The notes: a model not told the origin generated them from the sequence alone. A stretch of DNA of 64,000 nucleotides from Capsaspora owczarzaki ATCC 30864 (GCF_000151315.2 NW_011887295.1:186001-250000); one strand, 5' to 3'; shown: positions 1 through 10,741, numbered from the stretch's first letter. Program-made: numbers and translations.

Positions 1-1699
1 ACAATGAGCGCGTGCACTCTTCCGCATTGCCAGTTCGACTGGAGTGGCCTTTTTGAAAAGTACTCACGTGGTCGGAATCCAAGCAACAGAGTACGTAAAC
101 TCGATGCTCTTGTCGGGCATCAAATCAAAGATTTCCACGGGATTTTCAGAGTCCATTGTGACGTTGGCATACACAATGCGCTGCGTTTTGTCGGAATTGT
201 TTTGCCCGGTGCCAGGGAGAGAACAGGGCGAAAATCAAAATGAGCGAAACGAGCCGACATCAAAACTGACATGCAACGGCTCAGAACTGGCTACATACAT
301 CGCCGTTGTACTCAAAATAGAAATGGTAGTGGCGCCAGAGGAACATTCGATGTGTATGAGGGAAGGTCACCTCTTCCAGCCGTCCAATCGAGCCCCAAAC
401 CGGAAGATCGTCTGCGTGCATCATGAAAAAGTCAGCATTTTCCATCCCCCTTCATTGTCTCCCACCAGGCATTTCCTCCCTTACCGATGGAAAACTCGAA
501 AAAGTACAGCTCCTCAATGGCCTCGCGCAAATCCTGGACGTCGCGCTTGGAGAGCATGACCGTGTCGCACAGCACAGCGTTGTCGACATTGACTGCATTT
601 TTGTTTTTGTTTTGTTGGTTGTTGGTTGTTTTTCATCCAACGAAAACAAACAAACAAAATACAGCTCAGAGTGAGATTGAGTTGTTGTTTCTCGTCGTAG
701 GATTCGGGGGTTTTTGGGGTGGCATCTCGACTTCTGAGAACATGTGCTGCGCCCTTGGCAACCAAACATACCACCAAACTTGATGTCAAACGGCGTGTTG
801 GCCTGCTTCCAGCCAGTAAGCGCCTCGCCCAGCGAGATCTTCTTGTAGACGATCGGCTTTGGCTGGCAGAATGGCAGCGAGTAGAAGTCGTACGTCTCGG
901 ACGGGTTGTAGTAGGGGCCGACCTGTTTGTTGTCCCAAAAACAAAAAACGACGTTGAGCGAGGTGCAGATTTCAATGAGTTCTGCGCCGATTCAACGCAT
1001 GGATGTGGGAGGGGGGAAGCCTGATGAGGGGATTGCGATGATGCATCTATGATGCAGAAATGGGGTTTCTTTGCTCGAGGCAGCAGCGAGGACACGACAC
1101 TACGAGTAGCACAGCAAAGCATTGCTTGATCATTGACGTGGAGCTGCTGCTCAATCTCTGCCCCCCCCCTCCCGCCGTGCGCCCTTCGCCTCTATAAACA
1201 CCAACGCACTCCTTACGAACTTGCACTTTCTAGATTGGATGCAAGTATGCGCTGAGCGAGCACTCAATGCAACGCACTGAGAAAGCCACATCGCTGTGCA
1301 CGCCCTGCCACAACGCCCCGGTTCGCCCCCTCCGCCACCCCCGAGCCTCACACCGCCTCGCCACACCAAACTCAAAACAGAGGGACTCGCTCATCAACCA
1401 AATGCACCCATCGACGCTTCCGAACGGCTGTGTGGCTGCTGCGACGCCGAGCGAAAAAGAAAAACCGGTCATCGTCTTTGCTTTGCGCGTGGCATTCTGT
1501 GATCACGCTTGCGCTGAGTTGGCCGAGTGGGGGCTGAGCAGGGAGCTGAGCTGAGCTGAGGTGAGCTTGCCTTGTTGACAAAGACAGGGACGCTGGCAGC
1601 GTGCGCGTACGCAGAGCCCTTGCTCGCCTCGACGCCCGGCGCAACGCAGCCCGCAAACAGCACTGCAGCGAGCAGCACAAGCCGACAGCTCAAGTGCAT
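1..1699 (-). CDS. TM9SF/EMP70 family protein (nonaspanin), 5' part, continues beyond the left edge
   Basis: This is the N-terminal part of a transmembrane 9 superfamily protein. The family sits in Golgi and endosomal membranes, helps sort membrane proteins, and normally has a large luminal N-terminus followed by nine membrane spans. Exons read from the start codon at 1699: 1571-1699, 772-922, 485-592, 299-411 and 68-180. After that an intron leaves the window, so the nine spans are not seen. Exon 1 gives a signal peptide (Leu/Ala-rich core). Exon 2 gives the family block VGPYYNPSETYDFYSLPFC. Exons 3-5 give DDLPVWG, FEYNGDRIVYANVT and FTYSVAW, all hallmarks of the luminal domain. Phases match at every junction. 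The first intron (923-1570, 648 bases) is long for this window and uses a GC donor. The family call is firm; which paralogue cannot be told from this part. Confidence 0.9.
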
Positions 1700-2370
1700 T
1701 CGGAAACAAGGAAAAAGAAAAAAAGTGAATGGATCAACATTTAAAAAAGAGTTGAAGCTTATCAGCGAGAATATAGCTGAGCTGAGATGATTGAAAAGGT
1801 TTTCATTTTCTGAGCAAACAAAAAAAAACAAGGAGGGAACTCGACAAAAACAAACTGAAAGCACATTCAATACATGCAGAAACGAGAAACGACAAGGACT
1901 AACCGAAGACAACAAAACAGGAAAGGGGGGAAGGAGAGGGAGAGACGAGAGCAAGTCTCAGTTGAAAAGCAAAGACAAACAGCTGCAGGGGCGGTGTTTG
2001 ATCCAGCCGTCCAACACAGAGCACAAAAAGATAACGGGTGTCGGTGGGAGACGCCCAAAGGAAGAGTGAGACAACAAAGTGAAAGAGAGCGAGTGCAGAA
2101 ACAAGCACGAAAAGCCGAAGGAACAGCCGAAGGAACAGCCGAAAAAACACAATGCTGCAGTTCATGACAGCAAGAAAGCAAAAGCACCCAAAGGAGTGTC
2201 GGAGAACGGAAAGTGCGTGGCAGAGAAAGAAAAAAACGCAAAGACAAAAAAAATCCGAAATAGAACAAACCGAGACAAGAGAGAAAAAAAAACGAAAAAT
2301 GACAAGTAAATAAAAAACGGGAAAAAAAAAAAACAGCACCAAAAAACGAGGCAAGTGCGGTCGCACACGA
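1700..2370. other. Intergenic stretch between TM9SF start and bZIP stop
   Basis: No coding exon, RNA gene or repeat family is recognisable. The plus strand is strongly purine-rich (runs of A, AG and GAAA), so the transcribed minus strand is pyrimidine-rich. It should hold the TM9SF promoter and leader and the bZIP 3' UTR. Open frames here are low-complexity Phe/Leu/Ser products of the C/T-rich strand. Confidence 0.5.
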
Positions 2371-5073
2371 CTACACGGCGTCAATGATGGCAAAGGCGCT
2401 GGTCGACGGCGTGGAGGAGGTCGAGGAGGAGGAGGCCTGCGGAGACTTGCCATTCCCGCCGAGCACAGACTCGATGCCAGCACGCACCCGTGTCGGGGAC
2501 TGCAGGATCTTTGAGTTGGCGAGCTGGGCGTGGGTTTGCGGCTGCATGAGCATGGCAGGCGGCTGGGACGCCCCGTACGGCACCAGACCGTACTGGGCCA
2601 GTTGCTGGCGTTGCATCATGTTCTCGTGCTCGAGTTCTTGGATGCGAAGCCGCAAGAGCTCGCAGGTGCCTTCGAGCTCAATGTTGGTATCGGCGAGCGT
2701 GCGGAGCTCTTCCTTCTTGCGCTCCCGGAAGCGAGCGCTTGCCAGGGCGGTCTTGGTGGTCGCGTGAGGGCGACGACGCATGCGGCCGGGCGTGCGGGAA
2801 ACGACCTGTTGCTGGCCGCCGTTCTCGTCGTCGTTCGAGTGTTCGTGCAACCCGCCTGGGAAGCCGTAGCCCTCGTTGCCGCTGTCGTCGTCGCCGCTGG
2901 CCGAGGCCATGTTGTGCAACCGTTCGTCGCTGGGGTGCGTGCCAAGGTAGCCACGGTCGGCGTCGTCGTGCCCGTCGGCGCCGGTGCTCATACCCGTAAT
3001 GGACGACGTTGACAGCTTTCGGCGCGAGCCGAGCGAGTGGCGCCGGACGGCAGGCGCTGGCGTCGGCTGGAATGATTGGTCGACATTTTCGAGCATGGCC
3101 ACGGATGAGGAGCGCTTGGCGCGCACGGCCGGCAGCTGGAACTGGCTGGACACGTGGCCCGGCGACAGCGACGACGACGCGTACGACGCGGATGACGCGT
3201 AGGATGCAGAATGCGACTTTTGCTGCTGGGCAGCCTGCTGCGCCTGCATGTGTGCCTGCAGCTGGATTTGGATTTGGGCTTGAGCCAAGGCATGGCGGTC
3301 GGTCTGCTGCTGGTGCAACTGTAGCAGCTGCTGGCTGAGCTGGTCCTGCTGCTGCAGATTCGCACGGCTGCTGATGTTGGTGGGATTGTGCGTCTCGAGG
3401 TCGCGGAAGAGTGCTTGCTGCTCCCCGGCCTCGACGAACGAGGAGAGCATCTCGGTGACACTCAGATCGGTGTCGTCAAAGCCCTGGCCGAGTCGGCCCA
3501 CCTGGAATGGTTGCTTTTGCTGCGAGGAGGAGGAGGAGGAGGAGGGCTGTTGTTGCCACTGCGAGCTTGCTTGCATTCGAGCCACCGCCAGCATGGCTCC
3601 GTTTGAATTCGGCTCGTCCGTCAGGTCGGCTATTGGGTCGGTGGCCGAGATGGACAGGCTGTTGAGCCAGCCGGCAAAGTTCGAGTTGACGCCGGGCGAC
3701 AGGGACATTTGGAGCTGGGCAAGAACGTACTGCTGGCGCAGCTGCAGGAGGTGCTCAAACTCGGCTGGGTAGTAGCGCTGGAACTGGTCCAGCGGCATCA
3801 TCTGCTGGGCAGCAGCAACGCCGTCGACAAACGCCTTGGCACTGGCTTGGACTGCATTTCCGCCGCGGGTGCCGCCGTCCGCAAGGGTGAGTGCCTGAGC
3901 ATGGTGCGCGTCCGACAAAAGAGTCGCCGCGTCGGTCCCGCCTGCTGCTGCTGCTGCTGCTGCTGCAGTCCTTGATGATCCCGCGGCGTTGTCCGACCCC
4001 GATAACGCTGCAGCGGTATCCATGGCATTTGCAGTCGCAGCGCCGGCAGACGGGACGCCGAGGGTCGCGGCGGACGAAGATAAACGCCCCCAGCGACTGC
4101 CCAAACCGGTCCGCTTTTGCTGTTGCTGCGGCTGCTGTTGTTGTTGTTGCTGCTCTTGTTGCTGCTCTTCCTGTAGTAGCTGCAGTTGCAGCTGATGTAG
4201 TTGTTGCTGTTGCTGCAGATGCTGCAGTTGCTGCTGTAGCATGGAGCTGTATTGCTGCTGCTGCTGCTGCTGATGATGAGCGGCGGAAGAAGCAGAGTCG
4301 GAAAAAGGTTGCTGGGAGAAAAGGTCTGGATTTGTCGGCAATGGGTCGAGCTGCATTGCGAGCTCGAACGCGGATACAGGCGCAGTGTACGACGCAGCAG
4401 CTGCAGCAGCAGCAGCGTTGGACGGAGCATTCGCAGCGGATGCAGCAGAGGAGGACGAGGCAGACGACGACGAGGCGAGGTGGGGGGGAATTGGAGGCGG
4501 ATTTTGTTGCTGACCGATGACATTCGCATCAGATCTAATCATCATGCTAATGTTACCAAGGCCCTGCTGCTGCTGGAACGCCATTGCGCTTTGGTTGTTG
4601 CTGGTGCTGCTGGTGCTGGTGCTGTTGTTGGTGTACGCAATGCTGTTGTTGATGCTGCTGCTGTTGCTGCTGTTGCTGGGGTGGTGCTGAGACAACGAGA
4701 CGGCTGTTGTTGGGCTGCTCATGGACATGTTTCGGTCGGCGTTGCTGCTCGAGTTTGCGCTGCTCGCCGTGCTTGTCGCGCTGCTGCTGTGGCTCATGCT
4801 GGTGGCTGGCGTTGCGCTTGTTGCTGTTGTCGATGTGCTTGCGCTCGAGCTCGAGCTGGACAGGCTGCTCAGGCTGCTGCTGCTGCCTTGCACGCCAACA
4901 TTGTTTTTGGCCGCTTTTCCATATTGGGGGAGTGGACGGCCGCCATTGCTGCTGCTCATGCTGCTGCTGCTGCCACCGAGACCCGCGCCGCTGCTGCGTG
5001 CGGCGGTGCGGCGGCTGCAGCGGCTTCCACATCGAAGCGTGCGGCGGTGCGGCGGCTGCAGCGGCTTCCACAT
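2371..5073 (-). CDS. Gln/Ser-rich bZIP transcription factor
   Basis: One exon encodes 900 residues. Residues 1-750 are low complexity, with many Ser, Ala and Gln/His runs, as in a transactivation region. A bZIP domain lies near the C-terminus: basic region about 765-788 (TKTALASARFRERKKEEL) followed by a leucine zipper to about 825 (spaced Leu residues in ELEGTCELLRLRIQELEHEN). It should bind DNA as a dimer in the nucleus. The basic region resembles the ASARFR type of fungal CYS3/GCN4-like and ATF4-like factors, but the near-invariant Asn is Thr. The start is uncertain. The ATG at 5073 lies inside a 41-base tandem duplication, upstream ATGs near 5098 are out of frame, and a second in-frame ATG at 4959 would give an 862-residue protein. 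A 33-base T tract on the coding strand sits about 40 bases upstream. Confidence 0.9.
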   Translation of the reverse strand: MWKPLQPPHRRTLRCGSRCSRRTAARSSGAGLGGSSSSMSSSNGGRPLPQYGKAAKNNVGVQGSSSSLSSLSSSSSSASTSTTATSATPATSMSHSSSATSTASSANSSSNADRNMSMSSPTTAVSLSQHHPSNSSNSSSINNSIAYTNNSTSTSSTSNNQSAMAFQQQQGLGNISMMIRSDANVIGQQQNPPPIPPHLASSSSASSSSAASAANAPSNAAAAAAAASYTAPVSAFELAMQLDPLPTNPDLFSQQPFSDSASSAAHHQQQQQQQYSSMLQQQLQHLQQQQQLHQLQLQLLQEEQQQEQQQQQQQPQQQQKRTGLGSRWGRLSSSAATLGVPSAGAATANAMDTAAALSGSDNAAGSSRTAAAAAAAAGGTDAATLLSDAHHAQALTLADGGTRGGNAVQASAKAFVDGVAAAQQMMPLDQFQRYYPAEFEHLLQLRQQYVLAQLQMSLSPGVNSNFAGWLNSLSISATDPIADLTDEPNSNGAMLAVARMQASSQWQQQPSSSSSSSQQKQPFQVGRLGQGFDDTDLSVTEMLSSFVEAGEQQALFRDLETHNPTNISSRANLQQQDQLSQQLLQLHQQQTDRHALAQAQIQIQLQAHMQAQQAAQQQKSHSASYASSASYASSSLSPGHVSSQFQLPAVRAKRSSSVAMLENVDQSFQPTPAPAVRRHSLGSRRKLSTSSITGMSTGADGHDDADRGYLGTHPSDERLHNMASASGDDDSGNEGYGFPGGLHEHSNDDENGGQQQVVSRTPGRMRRRPHATTKTALASARFRERKKEELRTLADTNIELEGTCELLRLRIQELEHENMMQRQQLAQYGLVPYGASQPPAMLMQPQTHAQLANSKILQSPTRVRAGIESVLGGNGKSPQASSSSTSSTPSTSAFAIIDAV

Positions 5074-5077
5074 CGAC
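4996..5077. repeat. 41-base direct tandem duplication over the bZIP start
   Basis: Two adjacent copies (4996-5036 and 5037-5077) begin gcgtgcggcggtgcggcggc and continue into the same ctgcagcggcttccacatcga sequence. They differ at the last base read (a versus c). The unit is not a multiple of three, so copy number changes which ATG is in frame with the bZIP reading frame. Each copy contains one ATG on the minus strand. Confidence 0.95.
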
Positions 5078-5108
5078 GCTTCCGAGTCCCATCTTCATCT
5101 TCTTCCCC

Positions 5109-5112
<4 letters not shown>

Positions 5113-5145
<33 letters not shown>
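5113..5145 (-). promoter_or_regulatory. T tract (33 bases, coding strand) upstream of the bZIP start
   Basis: An uninterrupted A run on the plus strand reads as 33 T on the coding strand, ending about 40 bases before the ATG at 5073. Similar tracts precede the CSRP, GT92, huntingtin and MscS genes. It could be a nucleosome-excluding promoter element or the pyrimidine tract of a 5' UTR intron; the sequence alone does not decide. Confidence 0.4.
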
Positions 5146-5148
<3 letters not shown>

Positions 5149-6286
5149 GTTGGTCAAAAAAAATGAACAAAAAGAAAAGAAAGTGTGTTAATTGTTAGCA
5201 GAAAAATAAAAAAGAAAAAAGAAAAAAAATAACACTAACAAAATATAACAAAATAAAAAAAAATCAAAAGGAGAACTGATTTTTTAGTTTTTTGTTGTTT
5301 TATTTGTTTTCACAAACAACAAACGCTATGAAAAATGGTGCGCGTTTGGTGCGACAATAAAAAGCGAGATGTTGGCAAGGAGATGAAGCTGAAATCAAGC
5401 GAGAGAGAAAAGGGAGAAAAGGGAGAAAAGGGAGAAAAAGCAGAGGGAAAACAAGTGGAATTTTTTGTTGTTATTTTGTTGTTGGTGACGAGATTTTCTT
5501 TTCTTTTTTTCACAACAAGGTGTGAGTCACCCACAAAGAAGGACTTTTGCTCGCAATGCCATCAAAAGGCCAACGAAAGGGTGATGCGACCGTGTGAGTG
5601 GCAAGGCACGATTGCCAAAACAACACAAGGAAATGAGTCAAAAATCAAAAGGGCCAAAGGAATGAACAACAAGGTGAGGGGCGCGAGCACAATAAAGTAT
5701 CAGTCATGAAACAAAAAAAAAAGTGAAAAAAAACAAGTGAAAAAAAAAAAAGGATCTCGATCTGCGTCAGACCCCCTTTTCCCCTTGGAATCAATCACGC
5801 GTCACGCGTCGGATGGAACCAATTGGGAGAGCGATGGAGGAGATTGGAGGGGGTTGGAGATCTGGGCTGTTCGGTAAGCAGCAGCGAGAATTGAAACGGG
5901 GACACGTCTTAAAACAAAAACGCGTGATAGATCTACCTCGCTCAGCATTTGTCGTTCGTGGAAAGAGCATCACGGAGAGCACAATCCCGACCTCTCACTC
6001 CAATCGAACGGAAGGAAGTCGACATGATCCTGCTCGCTTTGCCATCGGAACGGCAAAAGCGTTCGCGCATCATCGCGACGAGAAAATCGTTGTTGTTTTG
6101 GTTCTTGTTCTTGTTCTTGTTTTGTTTTGTTCTGGTTGTTTTGCTTTGTTCAGCTCTCAGCCTCCCACGGAAACAAACTCGCTCAAAGACCTACAGTACT
6201 CTGCTCAACTTGATACGCGATTGTTCACGCAAAAGCTGTTGTTTTATTTCACCAGCTCGACAGTACACTGCACGCCTTGCAGCTCT
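5146..6286. other. Intergenic stretch, 5' flank of bZIP and 3' flank of the secreted-protein gene
   Basis: No gene seen. The stretch contains A-rich sequence (5150-5270), a short ggagaaaa tandem near 5407-5440 and a gttctt repeat near 6100-6125. Plus-strand tttatt at 6243-6248 is an AATAAA polyadenylation signal on the minus strand, about 40 bases after the stop of the 6287 gene. Confidence 0.5.
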
Positions 6287-7604
6287 TCAAAACACAATGT
6301 CAACAGAGACGGGAGAGTTGATCTTGGCAACAGCCGAGCAGAGAGGTGGGTTTTGACCGTCGGTGCCAATCTGCCAGTTGGCCGAGGTGAGCTGGCCGGA
6401 AACGTAGAGGGCGAGGTTGCGGAAGTTGAGCACATTGTTGGGGGCGGCGGGGAAGTGGGTGCACTTGCTCAGCTCGTAAACTTCGAGCGTGTTGTAGATC
6501 CAAGGCTGGGTGGTCAGCAGCGACTTGGTCACGGTGATGTCCGTCTTCTGGTTGAGGGTCTGGTCGAGCGAGTTGATGTACCAGGACTCGGGGCCGGTGC
6601 GGGTCATGTTGCCAAAGATGGTGTCGTTCGCGTTGATGCGGATCAGCGGGCTCCACACCGTGCCAGTGCCCAGCGTGACGTACCACGACGACAGAGTCCA
6701 GTAGTTGCCACCGCCGGCAGACGACGGGCCGTACTGGGCGACGGGCTGGATAATGTCAAAGCCCTCGGACGGGCGGGTTTGCGGCGGGACCCAGTCAATG
6801 TTCTGCAGGCCGGTGAAGAAGAAGATGGTCTGGCCATTGTAATCCTGGGGCGCGGCAGGGATGTTGAAGGTGCCGAGGTAGGCAGTAACGTTACCAGCGT
6901 TCTGCTTGGTGTATGCCTGCCAGCCGTTCGCCGTCTCCTCGACATTGCCATCGTCATTGATCAGAACGCGGTTGCCACCAACAGCACCACCAGCAGCAGC
7001 AGCTTGCTTGACCTCGCGCATCGAGTTGAATGTCGGGTAGCTGCACTTGTCCTTGCGGATGATGGTGCCATCAGGATGGATGAGCGTCAGGCCCTCGTCG
7101 CTGCGGACGACCTCCGATCCAGCGGGGACCTGCAACAATAAACGTGCCCATTAGTTTGTTTTTCAAAACCAGCGCCATGTTCATCGTTCATCGTGTTCAA
7201 CCAGAGTGAGTGTTGAGTATGCGCTCCAATTGGCTGGAAATTGGTCGCCTCGTCTGCATCCTTCCGCGCTCTTCGCTCGCAGACGATCGCCACTCGCAAA
7301 TCCACTCTTAAAGGGGTCCGACAAACCTCTCCCCATCCATCAAACAAGGGCGGGGCGGTCTTGAACATTGACCCCTTCCTTCCTTCGGAGAGGTGGACGG
7401 CCACTGACTCCCAATCTCAATCACAAGACCCGCTCACTCAACCATTCAGCAATACGCTCAAGCAATTGGGTGACCGAAACGCACGCCGTGGACGCAGGAC
7501 GAGTGCTGGTAGCCAGCAGGGGTCAGAACGTAGTCGGACGACAGGGGCAGCGCGGTGGCTGCGGCAACGGCAAACAAGGCCAAGAGACCAAGTGCGCGGA
7601 GCAT
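6287..7604 (-). CDS. Secreted protein of unknown family
   Basis: Two exons, 7485-7604 and 6287-7129, encode 320 residues. The donor GTGCGT and acceptor GCAG join HG to VPAGSEVV in phase. Residues 1-18 (MLRALGLLALFAVAAATA) are a clear signal peptide, and no other membrane span is seen, so the product should be secreted or luminal. The body is rich in Trp, Tyr, Asn and Gly, with blocks such as GWQAYTKQ, QPVAQYG, YWTLSSWYV and WSPLIRI. This is typical of a beta-rich extracellular domain, possibly lectin-like. I believe similar tryptophan-rich extracellular proteins exist in other microbes but cannot name a family. Cys residues are few (about four in the mature part). The start at 7604 was chosen because it puts the signal peptide at the N-terminus. 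A minus-strand AATAAA follows at 6248-6243. Confidence 0.8.
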
Positions 7605-7927
7605 TTGGAACAAGGATAAAAAAAGAGAGTAGAGTGAGTTTGTAAACATGCTCACTCAATTTGTACAGTCAGAGACAACTGATGGGGCCGATATGGAATC
7701 ATGATCGTGGTAGGTACTGTAACGAGCGAAAAAGAGGGGGTCGTAGGAGAAAGAGAGTTTTTTTCAAAAAAAAAATTAAACAAATGCTCAACCAAACAAC
7801 AACTGTCCCGATTCCGAGTGTTGGGGGGGGTGTGTGGAAGCGACGACGACAAAGAAGAAAAAGAGGCTAAGAAAACAAAAAGACAGAAAAAAAACAGAGC
7901 AAACTCGCGCAAAACTCGCAGTTTGTT
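7605..7927. other. Short intergenic stretch between the secreted-protein and aquaporin genes
   Basis: Both neighbours are on the minus strand, so this holds the promoter of the 7604 gene and the aquaporin 3' UTR. It contains A-rich plus-strand runs (for example 7768-7777). Nothing else is seen. Confidence 0.5.
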
Positions 7928-9239
7928 TTACTGCATAACAGCAGCGTGCGCAAAGAATTGCTGAATCAAGCCGGCAACAGCAGCGCCAAGGAAATCGCCA
8001 AGCCAGTAGACCCATTGGTCGGTCCAGGTCCAGCTAACAATGGCTGTCGACGTTCAAAGGCAAGCAAAGGAAGCAATACAAGTTAGAGAATGCAGGAGGT
8101 CGAAAACAAACTCGGGCAGACAACACAACCCCTTGTCAATAGAAACATACCGGGGCCAAGAGTACGGGCGGGGTTGAAAGCACCGCCGGAAACAGAGCCG
8201 CCGAGCAGGCAGAGGAAACCGAGAGTGAGACCGATGGCCAACGGGGCGAAACCGGCCTTGGTGTTGCCGGTCGTCGTGTAAATGGTCAGGTTCTTGGCAC
8301 CAGTGCCCTTGGTGTCGTCCTTGTCAGTCACCACCTTGACGTTGTTGCTGTCGACGGTTTCGAAAGCAGTGGCGAAAATGACGTAGACCAGGATGAAGGT
8401 CAGGATAAACTCCATCAACAGGGCCTGGATCAGGTTGACGCCGTCTGGCACAGTCACGACGACGTGAGCAGCAGCATTTTCGTAGGGGAAAAGGGCGACA
8501 AGAAGCGCGCTAGCGATAATCGAGGCGAGGATCTGAGCAGCCCAGTACAGACCGCCTACCAAGAATGGGTGCAAGCAGACAAAGTCGAGACAAGCAAGGT
8601 GTGAGTGACCCAGATCAGATCTAGCAAGGGGGGGGGGGCCTCGAGTTTGTAGCTCGAGGTGGTGCGCAAAAGGCGACGCCACAAATTGTAAAAACAAAAA
8701 AAAAACCAAACACCAAACGCTTTGAAGACAAAACGTACTCTTGAATGGCGAGGTCTTTTGAGTAACGAGGGTGGCAAACGTAACGGCGGGATTGAAATGA
8801 GCACCAGACACGTCGGCAAAGGCGTAAATGATGGCGACAGCGCAAAATCCAGTGACAATGGCGCCCATCAGGCTGCCAGTTGCAGCGGCGACGGGGCCGC
8901 CCGTGCCGTAGTTGAGGCCCGCAGCCATGACTGTGAACAAAAAGATGGTTGTGCAGACCAGCTCACCAAGCACGGCGCGGATTAGCTACAAGCAGAGAGA
9001 GGAAAAACAGAACGAAGTGAGCAAGTCACAAATCAGCCTTGATCGCGGCAATGCAACGCTTTGTGGAACGTTACAATTTTGCGGCGCTTGCCCTTCTCGA
9101 TAGGGTCGTTACGGTCGTAGACCGGCTGCGCTTCGACATCGGCAGCGGCCGCAGAAGCGCGCGAGTGGCTCAGCGGATCCCTCAACTCGACATCGTCGTC
9201 GTGGCTGTTGAGCGCTTGGAAGTTTCGCTCTGCGGACAT
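7928..9239 (-). CDS. Aquaporin (MIP family water/solute channel)
   Basis: Four exons (9075-9239, 8739-8985, 8151-8555, 7928-8043) encode 310 residues with matching phases. The protein is a membrane channel for water or small neutral solutes. Residues 1-55 are a polar, acidic cytoplasmic N-terminus. The six-span MIP fold follows. The first pore loop carries HFNPAVTF and the second AFNPARTLGPA, so both NPA motifs are intact, with the arginine of the selectivity filter directly after the second. Exon 4 holds the last span (WVYWLGDFLGAAVAGLI). The loop between spans 4 and 5 is longer than usual (about 35 polar residues after ATAFETVDS). Both NPA motifs being canonical favours an ordinary aquaporin over an aquaglyceroporin, but transport cannot be fixed by eye. 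Several T tracts (coding strand) lie 300-730 bases upstream. Confidence 0.93.
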
Positions 9240-10741
9240 TGGAGAAGAGCCCGTGTGATCTGTCGTTACGTCAAGCAAACATGTCGGGTTTGGAAACAAA
9301 GCAAGACCAAGAACAAGAACAAAGTCAGGTTGCTGCAGGTTGTGGGAAAGCATGAAAAGCGACCAAGCGGCAAGAACATGAGCTTGAACCGCGATCTGGG
9401 GGGTCGCATTGTCCAACCGGACAGTCAGAGCCGGCTCTGAAGCTGGTGATTGAATACTGTATGCAATCCTCATCCATGACCAGACCCTGGGACCCCATCG
9501 CACTTGACAAGGAGAAAGTGATGGAAGGACGTAAAAATGCGGCTTTTCAAAAAAAAAAAAAAAAAAAAGGACACGCCATGCCCAATCCATCACTGCACTG
9601 CTGCGAGTGGTTCGACAGGGCAGCATCATGACTTGGTGGAATGCGAGCAGAGAGAGAGAGAGGTGTCTGTGATTGAATGGCACTCGACAGCAGAGGATCG
9701 CGTCTGCAATGTTAACCCAAAAAAAAAAAAAAAAAGAACTCAAAAAAAAAAAAACGAGAAAAAACTTGATTGTGTTTCAAGCCAGGGAGAACCGAGTGCG
9801 AAGCTGCGGGAATCGGAATCAGACGCTTGGACACTGCTGGCAGTGAGATGGGCAAAGCAGTGGTAGTGGAAGGCAGGCAGGCAGCGACGCCGCGGCAGCA
9901 ACGGTACTGGCCGAGGTGCAATAAAGCAATGGAGAGAACATTGTTTGAAAAAAAAAAAAAAAAAAAAAAAAGGACAAACGGTCGGACGAAAAGCATGGAA
10001 CACTCGCGGTTTTGTGGGATGGACGGGGAACGGAACGCCGAGGCGAGGCAAGCAAAACGGAGGAAGCGAGATGCAGTAGAGTATAACATGGAGGGGGAAG
10101 GCGGGGGGGGCTTTGTGTGGACAGGCGGTAGAACGAGAGGAAAAAAAGGGTCACAAACCAGAAAGCAAAGGCCGCGATTGCATAAAAAAGAGTAGCGAAG
10201 AAGAATCGCTTGAACAAAAAAAAAAACGTACCAACAAATAAAGAATGCTCGCCTTGACACTAAAATGTGTCAATGGAGGTGTCAAATGGAGGAGAATCGA
10301 GTGAGGAGTTGATGGAGATGGACGATCGATGGAGATGGAGAAGAAAAACAAGCAAAGTACAGTGGGGAAAAAAAAAAGAGAGACACACTCAGATCTGCCA
10401 AAAGCCGGGTCCAGAATCCGTCATTTTGGAAGGGACCCGAGAGGTTTGTGAACGGTCTGCAAGCAGTACTGATGAATAGAGCTCTGTGCAATGACTCGGC
10501 ATGACGAGTCTGTCTGCAGCGGAGCAGAAAACGCCAAAAGAAGATGGATTGAACCAAAGCAAAAACAAAAAGTTATGCACAAGCGGAACTCCAACGCGAG
10601 GAGGCAATGCTTTGGGAGTACAATAAACAACAATAAACAACAAAAACGCGTGTAGAACAATTTACTAGCAGTACAGGGCACAATGAGAGAGGCAGGGGGC
10701 GGGCGGGGAACTCGACCACCATATACATTTCTGGAGCGCGG
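9240..10741. other. Intergenic stretch upstream of aquaporin
   Basis: No gene recognised over about 1.5 kb. Long plus-strand A runs lie at 9549-9568, about 9720-9753 and 9949-9971 (T tracts for the minus-strand aquaporin gene). The right part should be the 3' UTR of the LRR receptor gene. Open frames are Phe-rich products of the T tracts or lack coding character. Confidence 0.5.

Noticed and set aside
4252-5166. Plus-strand frames rich in Ala, Leu and Cys opposite the bZIP gene
   Set aside because: They are antisense readings of CAG/AGC codon runs.
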